In this document: positions 9,042 through 17,930 of the stretch, one piece after another | Position numbering within the stretch: the first letter of the stretch is position 1 | Layout: every line of letters begins with the position of its first letter | Assembly: GCF_003461955.1 (NCBI RefSeq) | Contig: NZ_QTYB01000001.1 | Span: 116,332-180,331, forward strand | Length of the DNA stretch: 64,000 nucleotides | Direction: 5' to 3' | DNA from: Ruminococcus sp. AM36-2AA | GTDB taxonomy: Bacteria > Bacillota > Clostridia > Lachnospirales > Lachnospiraceae | Program-made: the position numbers and the translations under genes | Notes under the pieces: model-generated | What the model was told of the DNA's origin: nothing | The model's database searches: none | Seen by the model: only the letters and a program-made list of their open reading frames with translations

Positions 9042-10643
9042 ATGATCCGGATCACACAGTTGAAGCTTCCCATCACACATACAGAAGAACAGCTTCACAG
9101 AAAAATAGCGAAAACACTTCGCCTTGGAAATCAGCCGTTCACCTATGAGATCCGAAAACAGTCTCTGGATGCCCGGCATAAAGAGGACAAAAAATTTGTC
9201 TATACCGTAGATATTAAACTGGATAACGAATCCCGTGTTCTCAAAAAGATTCACGATAAAAATATTATGTTAATCTTTGAGAAGAAATATCATTTTCCGG
9301 CACCTGGTTCTGAAACATTGTCCCACCGGCCTATAGTAATTGGAAGTGGACCGGCCGGATTATTCTGTGCCTGGTATCTGGCAAAAGCCGGATACTGTCC
9401 ATTGGTACTGGAACGTGGAGAAGAAGCAGATAAACGCCAGGAAACTGTAGAAAATTTCTGGAAGAACGGCATCCTGGATCCGGATTCCAATGTGCAGTTC
9501 GGAGAAGGCGGTGCGGGAACTTTTTCCGACGGAAAGCTGAATACTCTGGTAAAAGATACCTACGGAAGAGGAAAAGAAGTCCTTTCCAGATTTGTAGAAG
9601 CAGGAGCTCCATCTGAAATCCTTTACCAGCAGAAACCCCACCTTGGTACGGATCAGCTTGTGGGAATCGTTCAGTTTATGCGCCATCAGATTGAAGAAAT
9701 GGGCGGGGAATTCCGATTCCGTTCCACAGTGACTGATCTGGTGGTCCGTGACCAGAAACTTGCGGCTGTCATCGTCAATGAAAAAGAAGAAATACCGGCA
9801 GAAATCTGCGTTCTTGCTCCCGGCCACAGTGCCAGAGATACTTTTGCCATGCTGAACAAGCACAATCTTTCCATGGAGCCAAAATCTTTCGCAGTAGGAG
9901 TACGAGTGGAACATCCACAGACCATGATCAACCAGGATCTTTACGGAGAGCCGGAAAATGATTACCTGGGCGCAGCCAGCTACAAAGTTACCCATACACT
10001 GGAAAACGGACGTGGCGTTTATTCTTTTTGCATGTGTCCCGGTGGCTATGTGGTAAATGCTTCTTCTGAGGAAGGCATGCTGGCAGTAAATGGGATGAGT
10101 TACCAGGCACGTGACAGCCGTAATGCCAACAGTGCCATCATCGTTACAGTAAATCCTTCTGATTTTCCGGAGGAAGGCGTTCTTGGAGGAATCGCACTCC
10201 AACGAAAGCTGGAACGTGCTGCCTGGGAAGCCGGAAACGGAAAAGTTCCGGTACAGCTTTTCAAAGATTACTGTGCGCATAAGAAAAGTATCAAACTTGG
10301 AGATGTGAGCCCCTGTATCAAAGGAGCCTATACACTTACCGATGTCCGCAGCATTTTCCCGAAAGAGATCGGGGATTCCATTGAAGCCGGAATCCATGCT
10401 TTTGGAAAAAAACTTTCCGGTTTTGACCGGCCGGATGCATTGCTGGAAGGAGTAGAAAGCCGTACATCTTCTCCTGTCCGGATCGTGCGGGAACCAAAAA
10501 AACTCACTTCCAATATAGAAGGAATCTACCCCTGCGGAGAGGGCGCTGGTTACGCCGGTGGCATTACATCTGCAGCAATGGACGGAATTAAAGTGGCAGA
10601 AGCAGTAGCTTCCATTTATGCCCTGCCTGTAAATAAAATGTGA
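9042..10643 (+). CDS. FAD-dependent dehydrogenase (COG2509-like)
   Basis: A second flavoprotein, different from its upstream neighbour. About 95 N-terminal residues form a small alpha/beta domain. Then come the FAD motif PIVIGSGPAGLFCAWYLAKA near residue 95, FGEGGAGTFSDGKLNT, and a C-terminal YPCGEGAGYAGGITSAAMDG that closes the FAD site. The ATG at 9042 is chosen because AAGGAGG precedes it at the right distance; longer readings overlap the previous gene and lack a ribosome site. The length is 533 residues. The substrate is unknown. It appears to be the last gene before a fresh promoter. Confidence 0.85.
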   Translation: MIRITQLKLPITHTEEQLHRKIAKTLRLGNQPFTYEIRKQSLDARHKEDKKFVYTVDIKLDNESRVLKKIHDKNIMLIFEKKYHFPAPGSETLSHRPIVIGSGPAGLFCAWYLAKAGYCPLVLERGEEADKRQETVENFWKNGILDPDSNVQFGEGGAGTFSDGKLNTLVKDTYGRGKEVLSRFVEAGAPSEILYQQKPHLGTDQLVGIVQFMRHQIEEMGGEFRFRSTVTDLVVRDQKLAAVIVNEKEEIPAEICVLAPGHSARDTFAMLNKHNLSMEPKSFAVGVRVEHPQTMINQDLYGEPENDYLGAASYKVTHTLENGRGVYSFCMCPGGYVVNASSEEGMLAVNGMSYQARDSRNANSAIIVTVNPSDFPEEGVLGGIALQRKLERAAWEAGNGKVPVQLFKDYCAHKKSIKLGDVSPCIKGAYTLTDVRSIFPKEIGDSIEAGIHAFGKKLSGFDRPDALLEGVESRTSSPVRIVREPKKLTSNIEGIYPCGEGAGYAGGITSAAMDGIKVAEAVASIYALPVNKM

Positions 10644-10669
10644 AAAAAGTGGAAATTTCCGGGATAGAG

Positions 10670-10698
10670 TGTACATTCCTGCTTTTTTATGCTAAAAT
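10670..10698 (+). promoter_or_regulatory. Promoter for radC-mre operon
   Basis: TGTACA (10670-10675), a 17-bp spacer, then TAAAAT (10693-10698) with an upstream TGC that makes an extended -10. It lies in the only sizeable gap of this long plus-strand gene run, 51 nt before radC. Assigned by inspection only. Confidence 0.55.
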
Positions 10699-10748
10699 AA
10701 CTTCTGCAATTTTGCATACCCTTCTTCGAGAGCGAAAAGGGAAATCAT

Positions 10749-11459
10749 ATGAAAGATACTATAATGGAAATGCCAGATTATCAGCGTCCGTATGAAAAAT
10801 GTCTTCGGGAGGGAGAACAGTCTTTAAGCGATCGTGAGCTTCTTGCTGTGATCCTGCGCTGTGGCGTACAGGGATTAAGTTCTCTGACACTGGCTGATAA
10901 AATCCTTAATTTATCGGAACAAACAGGTCATTCCGGACTTTTGGGTCTGTTTCATGCTTCTGTACCGGAGCTGATGAAGATCCATGGGATTGGCAAGGTA
11001 AAAGCCATACAGCTGAAATGCATCGGGGAGCTTTCCAAACGTATGGCAACTGCTGCAGCGAAGCCGGAACTGTCTTTTCAGCATCCTGTCACAATTGCAA
11101 AGTATTATATGGAACAGCTTCGTCACGAAGAACAGGAATTATTGTACTGTATGATGCTGGACGGACATAATCATCTCACAGGAGAGCAGCTTTTAAGCCG
11201 TGGGACTGCCACCGCCACACTGATCACTCCAAGAGAAGTTTTTGTAGAAGCTGTAAAATATCATGCTGTAAATTTGATCCTTGTGCATAATCATCCAGGC
11301 GGTGATCCTTCCCCCAGTCAGGCCGATTTGGAAGTCACCAGACGGGTTTTCGAATCTGGTGAGCTTCTTGGAATCCATCTGTTGGATCATATTATCATTG
11401 GAGATCACAGGTACATCAGTTTCCGGGAAAAGGGGATTTTTGATGAGTATATTAAGTGA
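10749..11459 (+). CDS. radC: RadC-family JAB/MPN protein
   Basis: Protein of the RadC (UPF0758) family. It has an N-terminal helix-hairpin-helix region (HGIGKVKAIQLKC) and a C-terminal JAMM/MPN+ metallo-hydrolase-like domain with VHNHPGGDPSPSQAD, where the two His and Asp would bind zinc. The biochemical role is uncertain despite the old repair-related name. It is placed immediately before mreB, a conserved neighbourhood in Firmicutes. The next gene starts 12 nt later. The 236-residue length is typical. Confidence 0.9.
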   Translation: MKDTIMEMPDYQRPYEKCLREGEQSLSDRELLAVILRCGVQGLSSLTLADKILNLSEQTGHSGLLGLFHASVPELMKIHGIGKVKAIQLKCIGELSKRMATAAAKPELSFQHPVTIAKYYMEQLRHEEQELLYCMMLDGHNHLTGEQLLSRGTATATLITPREVFVEAVKYHAVNLILVHNHPGGDPSPSQADLEVTRRVFESGELLGIHLLDHIIIGDHRYISFREKGIFDEYIK

Positions 11460-11471
11460 AGGGGCAGATTT

Positions 11472-12485
11472 ATGCTTTTTAGAAATAATTACGGGGTAGA
11501 CCTGGGGAGCAGCTCTGTAAAAGTCTATTCTTTTTTCAGAAATAAAACTTACATAGAAAAAAACATGGTTGCCTACCGGGGGCGTCGAATCCTTGCTATT
11601 GGAAATGAGGCCTATGAAATGTTTGAAAAATCACCTTCGGATATTTCTGTAGATTCTCCCATGGCTTTTGGAATGCTTGCGAATCTCGAATTACAGGAAA
11701 TCGTACTTTACAGCATGTTGAAAAAGATCGATCATACATCCGGCCTTGGTGCGGATATGTTTTTTTCGGTTCCTCTTGATATGACGGCCATTGAAAAAAG
11801 AGCCTACTATCATCTGGTCAATGGACACTGGCTTAGAAAAAACCGGGTTTTCATGGTAGAATCTCCGATTGCAGATGCGGTAGCCATGAACATCAATCTT
11901 GAAAAAAATGAAGGCAGTATGGTTGTAAACATTGGTGCACAGAGTACAGAATTTTCAATCCTTACAGATGGCAAGATCATCATAAGCCGTAAGATCCCTC
12001 TTGGAGGCCGGCAGATGAATGAATCCATCTGCAGTGAGATTCGTAAACATTACAATCTGCAGATCGGAACACGTACGGCCAAACGCCTGAAAGTAGTCAT
12101 GGGACGGCTTAACGACCAGAAAAAGGAAGCCCGGAAAGTTGTAGGAATCGACAGCGTTTCCGGACTTCCCAGAGAAGAAGTTGTTTCCGCCTATGTTGTT
12201 AATGAGGGAATCACCAATTGCGTAAATCAGATCGCGGCAGAAATGAAAACATTTCTGGAACGTACACCACCACAGATTGCCTATCATATTGCAAAAGAGG
12301 GAATTTACCTTACCGGTGGCAGTACTCGACTTCCATATATCGACAACTATCTGGCAAGTTATACAGGATTTGCCTTTAATCTTTCTGATCTGTACGAAAC
12401 TTCTGCTGTACATGGACTGGAAAAGATCATTCACGACAGAGAACTGCGCAGATGGGCACAGCCTGTAAAGCAGAAAAAACTGTAA
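11472..12485 (+). CDS. mreB: MreB-like rod-shape actin homologue
   Basis: Actin-fold ATPase that organises lateral cell-wall synthesis. The phosphate-1 motif is VDLGSSSVKVYSF near the N-terminus. VNIGAQSTEFSIL is the phosphate-2 region, and GIYLTGGSTRLPYIDNYL is the adenosine motif. The sequence is clearly more divergent than canonical MreB, which has DLGTANTLVY. Its position directly before mreC, mreD and mrdA supports the role; another canonical mreB may exist elsewhere. The length of 337 residues is typical. Confidence 0.85.
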   Translation: MLFRNNYGVDLGSSSVKVYSFFRNKTYIEKNMVAYRGRRILAIGNEAYEMFEKSPSDISVDSPMAFGMLANLELQEIVLYSMLKKIDHTSGLGADMFFSVPLDMTAIEKRAYYHLVNGHWLRKNRVFMVESPIADAVAMNINLEKNEGSMVVNIGAQSTEFSILTDGKIIISRKIPLGGRQMNESICSEIRKHYNLQIGTRTAKRLKVVMGRLNDQKKEARKVVGIDSVSGLPREEVVSAYVVNEGITNCVNQIAAEMKTFLERTPPQIAYHIAKEGIYLTGGSTRLPYIDNYLASYTGFAFNLSDLYETSAVHGLEKIIHDRELRRWAQPVKQKKL

Positions 12486-12498
12486 AGGGGCATATATA

Positions 12499-13395
12499 AT
12501 GAAAAACATCCGAAAAAAAGTGCGTTTTCATTTTAATTTAAAAAGCAAACATCTTCTGGTAATCATGACACTTTTCTGTGGAAGCTGTATTGTTGCTACC
12601 GCAGCTTCCGGAACAACTTCAGCACCTCTGCAGAATGTGGCCGGATTTCTGGTTGTTCCCTTTGAAAAGGGCATTTCCGGTGTCAGTAATATGTTCGGAG
12701 ATGTAAAAAACAGTCTTCGTGATAAGCAGGACGTACTTCAGGAAAACGAGGAACTTAAAAATCAGATCAACAGTCTTACCGAACAGAATAATATCCTGAT
12801 CCAGGATCAGACAGAACTTACCAGGCTGAAAGAACTTTATAATCTTGATCAGGAATACACTGATTATCCAAAAGTTGCGGCAAGGATCATCTCCAAAGAT
12901 CCAGGCAACTGGTACGATACATTTATGATCAATAAAGGTACTAATGATGGAATCCATGTTGACAACAACGTAATTGCAGGAAAAGGACTTGTCGGGATCG
13001 TCACGGAAGTTGGCCCATCATGGGCTACCGTTCGTTCCATTATTGATGACAGCAGTAATGTCAGTGCCATGGCTGTCAGCACTTCTGATAATTGCGTTGT
13101 TACCGGAGATCTGGAGCTGATCGATGAGGGAAAACTGAGTTTTGAACAGCTCTATGACCAGGATAACAAAGTAACCGTGGGAGAACGTATTGTCACTTCA
13201 AATATCAGCGAAAAATACGTGGAAGGACTGTTTATCGGTTATGTCAGCGAAATCCAACAGGATCCCAATAACTTGACAAAAACAGGTACGATCGTTACAC
13301 CCGTTGATTTCGGCCATCTGAAAGATGTGTTTGTCATTACCGTCAATAAACAGGACGCAATAGACAAAACGGAGGATGCGTCCAATGAAAAATAA
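12499..13395 (+). CDS. mreC: Rod shape-determining protein MreC
   Basis: Membrane-anchored scaffold of the elongasome. A basic cytoplasmic start leads to a transmembrane helix at about residues 15-35. A coiled coil follows (about 70-115, KQDVLQENEELKNQINSLTE), then the beta-rich MreC domain (AARIISKDPGNWYDTFMINK, GLVGIVTEVG). AAGGGG precedes the ATG. The gene is 13 nt after mreB, and mreD begins inside its 3' end. The C-terminal tail is short. The 298-residue length is normal. Confidence 0.92.
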   Translation: MKNIRKKVRFHFNLKSKHLLVIMTLFCGSCIVATAASGTTSAPLQNVAGFLVVPFEKGISGVSNMFGDVKNSLRDKQDVLQENEELKNQINSLTEQNNILIQDQTELTRLKELYNLDQEYTDYPKVAARIISKDPGNWYDTFMINKGTNDGIHVDNNVIAGKGLVGIVTEVGPSWATVRSIIDDSSNVSAMAVSTSDNCVVTGDLELIDEGKLSFEQLYDQDNKVTVGERIVTSNISEKYVEGLFIGYVSEIQQDPNNLTKTGTIVTPVDFGHLKDVFVITVNKQDAIDKTEDASNEK

Positions 13396-13912
13396 AATAG
13401 TATTATTTATTACCATTATTGTCTGTTTTCTCCTGCAATGTACAATAATGGATTACATTTCCATTGGTTCCATTACGCCAAACCTGCCTTTGATCCTGTG
13501 TGTAGCCATGGGATTGATGCGCGGAAGAAAAGTCGGACTTTGGACAGGATTTTTTTCAGGACTTTTTATTGATCTTTTTTACGGATCACTGTTTGGTTTC
13601 TATGCGCTGATTTATATGTATGCAGGATATATCAGCGGCTACGCATTCCGCAGCTTTTATGATGATGATCTGAAAGTTCCGCTTTTTCTTGTAGCAGGAA
13701 CAGATCTTCTTTATAATCTGTCTGTATACGGCCTTCAGTTTCTTCTCCGGGGCCGACTTGGATTTTTGACCTACATATACAGAATTATTATCCCCGAGAT
13801 TGTTTATACGGTTTTTCTCACAATTATCGTATATCGGATATTTTACTGGATCAACTACCACTTAATGGATACTGTAAGGAAAGAAAGTGAGTCTATTTGG
13901 GAATTAAAATAA
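13385..13912 (+). CDS. mreD: Rod shape-determining protein MreD
   Basis: Small polytopic membrane protein of the elongasome with about five hydrophobic segments, starting MKNKIVLFITIIVCFLLQC. The motif MGLMRGRKVGLWTGFFSGLF is characteristic. I choose the ATG at 13385 over the in-frame ATG at 13376 because GGAGG (13371-13375) directly abuts the earlier one but is 9 nt from the later one. It overlaps the end of mreC by 11 nt and the start of mrdA by 16 nt. The length is 175 residues. Confidence 0.88.
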   Translation: MKNKIVLFITIIVCFLLQCTIMDYISIGSITPNLPLILCVAMGLMRGRKVGLWTGFFSGLFIDLFYGSLFGFYALIYMYAGYISGYAFRSFYDDDLKVPLFLVAGTDLLYNLSVYGLQFLLRGRLGFLTYIYRIIIPEIVYTVFLTIIVYRIFYWINYHLMDTVRKESESIWELK

Positions 13913-16794
13913 AAAAAATCATCAAAAAAATCCGTCTGAAACGTACTACTGTTCTTGTGATCGTATTTGTTTTTCTTTCATCTGTTCTTGTTCGGCAGCT
14001 TTTCAGCCTGCAGATCATACAGGGAGAAGACTATATCAGTAAATTTCAGACACGTACCACAAAAACACGTGTGATCAAAAGTACACGAGGAAATATCTAT
14101 GACCGAAACGGCACTGTTGTAGCTTCCAATGTTCTTGCCTATTCTGTTACTTTTGAAGATAGTGGAACATATAACAGCACACGTGAAAAAAATCTGGCAT
14201 TAAATGGTATCGCATACCAGGTATTGCAGATTCTCTCCAAAAACGGGGACAGTTTGGCCGACAATTTTCATATTATTGTTAATGATCACGGTGATTATGC
14301 TTTCGATGTGGAGGAAGGTTTTACTCTGAACCGTTTTCGTGCAGATGTTTATGGTGAAGCACAGATTGATAATCTGAGTGATGAGCAGAAAAACGCAACT
14401 GCAGCACAAATGATGGATTATCTTACAGGAAGCAATGGATTTTCCATTGTACTCTACGGAAAAGATGCCTATACTGACGAAGAGCTGGCAGCGCATTCTC
14501 TCCCCAAAGAGCTTACCAAACAGGAAATCCTTGAAATTGCGATCATGCGCTATCAGCTGAATACGAACAGTTTCAAAAAATATATGCCGGTAACGATTGC
14601 AACGAATGTCAGCGAAAAATCAGTTGCTGCCATAAAAGAAAATCAATCCGCACTTCAGGGAATTGATATTGTGGAAGATTCCACAAGGCAATATGTGGAA
14701 GATGAGAGTATGGCACCGATTCTTGGCTATACCGGTCAGGCTTCTTCTGAAGAACTGGAAACTCTTCGGAAAGATAACCCAGATTATTCCAATGATGCCA
14801 TTGTCGGAAAAGCCGGGATTGAACAGTATATGGAACTTCAGCTTCAGGGAAAAGACGGTGAAGAAACCGTTACAGTTGATAATCTTGGAAAAGTTCTTGA
14901 TATTGATAATTCCAAAACTGTTGAGCCAATAGCCGGAAACGATGTGTATCTCACCATTGATTCTGACTGGCAGAAGAGTATTTACCAGATTCTTGAGCAG
15001 CGTGTAGCCGGTATTGTTCTTTCCAAACTGACCCCTGATAAGAGTTTTGATTATGAAGCAGAGAAAGACGCAAGTAAAATCACAATTCCAATCTACTCTG
15101 TATATAATGCTCTTATTGCCAACAGCGTTATTGATATCAATAAATTCAGTAACGATGATGCATCCGATACAGAAAAAAATTTGTATGCCAAATTTCAGCA
15201 AAAACAGCAACAGGTTTTTGATACAATAAGTAACAGGCTGACAGGAGATAATCCTCCGGCATATAAAGACGAAGACTCACAAATGCAGGAATATCTTACC
15301 TATATCTGTGATGATCTTTTAACAAACACATTAAACATACTGAAAAGTGATTCCATTGATACCTCTGATGAAACATATAAAGCATGGAAAAATGATGAGA
15401 GCATCAGTTTGAAAGATTATCTGAATTATGCTGCCAGTCAGAACTGGATTGATATTTCTCAGATTTCCACTTCTAATGAATATCTGGATTCTGAAGAAAT
15501 CTATCAGGCACTGACAAATTATATTATCGACTATCTGAAGACAGATACCGGATTCTCCAAGCTTCTGTACAAATATATGCTTCAGGAAGACACCATCAGT
15601 GGTGAAGAACTTTGTGTTGTTCTGTATGAACAGGGAGTTCTTTCCAAAGAAGATGAGCTGTATCAGACAATGCTTTCCGGAGGTCTGGATGCATATACCT
15701 TTATGTATCGAAAGATTGCCAGTCTTGAGATCACTCCAGCTCAGCTTGCACTGGCACCATGTTCTGCTTCTGCTGTTATTACTGATACTACAAGTGGAGA
15801 TGTTCTTGCCTGCGTTTCCTATCCTGGTTATGATAATAACAGACTGACCAATAATATGGATACTGATTATTATGCCAAATTATCAACTGATCTTTCTAGT
15901 CCGTTTTTTAATAAGGCAACTCAGCAGAGAACGGCTCCAGGTTCTACATTGAAGATATTATCTACCGTTGCAGGCATGTCAGAAGGTGTTATCGATGACG
16001 GTACTTATATTGAATGTACAGGAAGTTTCGATCTTGTAACACCACCGATCAACTGCTGGAATAAACAGGGGCACGGAGCTCTGGATATCCGTGGAGCAAT
16101 CGAGCAGTCCTGTAACGTATTTTTCAGTACGATCGGTTTTGAACTTGGAAAAGATTCCGAAGGAAACTTTTCTGAAGCAAGAAGTCTTGGTATGCTTCAG
16201 AAGTATGCATCCCTTATGGGACTCGACAAAAAAACTGGCATTGAAATTTCTGAAGCTTCTCCTCAGATTTCAGACAAAAACGCAGTTCCTTCCTATATGG
16301 GACAGGGTACGAATATGTTTACCACCAGCCAGCTTGCAAGATATGCTTCAACGATCGCTACATCCGGTACGATCTACAAGCTTTCTCTGCTGGACCGTGT
16401 AACAGATTCCAAGGGCAAACTGATCAAGGAATATCCTTCTGAAACAGAGGGACAGCTGGACATTTCCAGCAATATATGGGATGATATCCATGATGGTATG
16501 TACCGTGTAGTGCAGACTCATGATCAGTTTAACAGACTTGGTGTGGAAGTTGCCGGAAAAACCGGTACTGCCGAAATTGATTACTATCATCCAAATAATG
16601 CTCTTTTCGTGGGATATGCTCCGGTTTCCGAACCGAAATACGCAATATCCGTTCGAATCGCAAACGGATATGCATCCGGTAATGCCTGCCTTGCAGCTAA
16701 TGATATTTTTAAATACATTTTCGGACTTGCAGATGAAAGCACCATTCTCACTGGTTATGCCGCAAGCGACACCAGTAATGTATCGAATGACTAA
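13897..16794 (+). CDS. mrdA: Penicillin-binding protein 2 (class B transpeptidase), long form
   Basis: Transpeptidase of the elongasome, partner of RodA. A signal anchor is at about residues 17-36, followed by the dimerisation domain (IKSTRGNIYDRNG). Catalytic motifs are STLK at 683-686, SCN at 738-740 and KTG at 888-890. Between LTIDSDWQKSIYQIL (about 352) and ASAVITDTTSGDVLA (about 624) lies roughly 250 residues of Asp/Ser/Lys-rich, mostly helical sequence absent from classical PBP2, which explains the length of 965 residues against about 600-700. The start is a TTG inside mreD with AAGGAAAG upstream. Long PBP2 forms occur in Clostridia, so the insert is not necessarily unique. Confidence 0.9.
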   Translation: MGIKIKKIIKKIRLKRTTVLVIVFVFLSSVLVRQLFSLQIIQGEDYISKFQTRTTKTRVIKSTRGNIYDRNGTVVASNVLAYSVTFEDSGTYNSTREKNLALNGIAYQVLQILSKNGDSLADNFHIIVNDHGDYAFDVEEGFTLNRFRADVYGEAQIDNLSDEQKNATAAQMMDYLTGSNGFSIVLYGKDAYTDEELAAHSLPKELTKQEILEIAIMRYQLNTNSFKKYMPVTIATNVSEKSVAAIKENQSALQGIDIVEDSTRQYVEDESMAPILGYTGQASSEELETLRKDNPDYSNDAIVGKAGIEQYMELQLQGKDGEETVTVDNLGKVLDIDNSKTVEPIAGNDVYLTIDSDWQKSIYQILEQRVAGIVLSKLTPDKSFDYEAEKDASKITIPIYSVYNALIANSVIDINKFSNDDASDTEKNLYAKFQQKQQQVFDTISNRLTGDNPPAYKDEDSQMQEYLTYICDDLLTNTLNILKSDSIDTSDETYKAWKNDESISLKDYLNYAASQNWIDISQISTSNEYLDSEEIYQALTNYIIDYLKTDTGFSKLLYKYMLQEDTISGEELCVVLYEQGVLSKEDELYQTMLSGGLDAYTFMYRKIASLEITPAQLALAPCSASAVITDTTSGDVLACVSYPGYDNNRLTNNMDTDYYAKLSTDLSSPFFNKATQQRTAPGSTLKILSTVAGMSEGVIDDGTYIECTGSFDLVTPPINCWNKQGHGALDIRGAIEQSCNVFFSTIGFELGKDSEGNFSEARSLGMLQKYASLMGLDKKTGIEISEASPQISDKNAVPSYMGQGTNMFTTSQLARYASTIATSGTIYKLSLLDRVTDSKGKLIKEYPSETEGQLDISSNIWDDIHDGMYRVVQTHDQFNRLGVEVAGKTGTAEIDYYHPNNALFVGYAPVSEPKYAISVRIANGYASGNACLAANDIFKYIFGLADESTILTGYAASDTSNVSND

Positions 16795-16852
16795 ACAAAC
16801 TTTATGAGGATACCAGAAGTGTGGAACATTTTAATGGGAGGAATCAGAAAAT

Positions 16853-17641
16853 ATGAGTGAGGTCATTGTCATTACATCCGGAAAAGGCGGCGTGGGTAAA
16901 ACCACTACGGTAGCAAATATCGGGACCGGGCTGGCGGCCATGGGAAAACGGGTTGCTGTTGTGGATACGGATATCGGACTTCGAAACCTGGATGTTGTTA
17001 TGGGACTTGAAAACCGTATTGTTTATAACCTGGTAGATGTCATCAATGGAAGCTGTCGCCTGAAACAGGCTCTGATCCGTGACAGACGGCATCAGGATCT
17101 GTACCTTCTTCCTTCTGCACAGACAAAGGACAAGACTGCTGTATCACCGGAACAGATGATCAAGCTTACGGACGATCTCAGGGAGGAATTTGATTATGTT
17201 CTTCTGGATTGTCCTGCCGGAATTGAACAGGGATTTAAAAATGCGGTAGCCGGTGCAGATCGTGCCCTTGTGGTAACAACTCCGGAGGTTTCCGCAATCC
17301 GTGATGCAGATCGTATCATAGGTTTGCTGGAATCCGGAGGGATTCGGGATATCCGGCTGATTATCAACAGGCTCAGGCCTGAAATGATCGCAAAAGGAGA
17401 TATGATGTCAGTAGAAGATGTCCTGGAAATCCTTGCTGTAGATCTGATCGGTGCCATTCTTGATGATGAACAGATTGTAATTTCCACAAATCAGGGTGAA
17501 CCACTGTCTGGGAAAAATTCACAGGCAGAGGAGGAATACCGCAATATCTGTCGACGACTTATTGGAGAAGATGTTCCCTATACTACCGTCCGGCGAAAAA
17601 GCAGTGTATTCCAACGGCTTGGCAGTATTTTTCGCAGATAA
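16853..17641 (+). CDS. minD: Septum site-determining ATPase MinD
   Basis: Membrane-associated Walker-type ATPase that helps keep the Z ring at mid-cell. The deviant Walker A GKGGVGKTT is at residues 10-18, with GLRNLDVVMGLENRIVY switch sequences and LLDCPAGIEQGFKNA. The C-terminus SSVFQRLGSIFRR is an amphipathic basic helix typical of the MinD membrane-targeting sequence. GGGAGG precedes the ATG. minE follows 46 nt later. minC, which usually stands immediately upstream in Clostridia, is not present between mrdA and this gene. The length is 262 residues. Confidence 0.95.
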   Translation: MSEVIVITSGKGGVGKTTTVANIGTGLAAMGKRVAVVDTDIGLRNLDVVMGLENRIVYNLVDVINGSCRLKQALIRDRRHQDLYLLPSAQTKDKTAVSPEQMIKLTDDLREEFDYVLLDCPAGIEQGFKNAVAGADRALVVTTPEVSAIRDADRIIGLLESGGIRDIRLIINRLRPEMIAKGDMMSVEDVLEILAVDLIGAILDDEQIVISTNQGEPLSGKNSQAEEEYRNICRRLIGEDVPYTTVRRKSSVFQRLGSIFRR

Positions 17642-17687
17642 ATAAGCACTGCCAGATTATCTTTTCATCACAGAGGGAGGAATAAAT

Positions 17688-17927
17688 ATGCGGTTTTTCT
17701 CCGAAAAAAAACGCTCCGCAGGTTATGCCCGTGACCGAATGAAACTTCTTCTTGTATCGGAACGCATAGACTGCTCTCCACAGATGATGAAACTTTTGCG
17801 GAATGACCTCATACATACCGTAAAAAAATACGTTGTAATTGATGAAACAAGGGTGACCATACAGATTTCACAGGAACCACCTGTTCTGCATGCTGTCATA
17901 CCTGTACTTAAGAAAAGGGATGCATAA
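17688..17927 (+). CDS. minE: Cell division topological specificity factor MinE
   Basis: Small regulator that stimulates MinD ATPase activity. It begins MRFFSEKKRSAGYARDRMKL, a short membrane-binding and anti-MinCD segment. The topological specificity domain follows, with VTIQISQEPPVLHAVIPV at the end. AGGGAGGAATAA precedes the ATG. At 79 residues it is slightly short but complete. It sits between minD and rodA. Confidence 0.9.
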   Translation: MRFFSEKKRSAGYARDRMKLLLVSERIDCSPQMMKLLRNDLIHTVKKYVVIDETRVTIQISQEPPVLHAVIPVLKKRDA

Positions 17928-17930
17928 TTT

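Noticed and set aside
9360..10676. Minus-strand open frame of 438 codons opposite the second FAD gene
   Set aside because: Its composition (many Cys, Phe, His, Ser) is typical of a shadow frame, and the plus-strand gene has clear FAD motifs and a good start.
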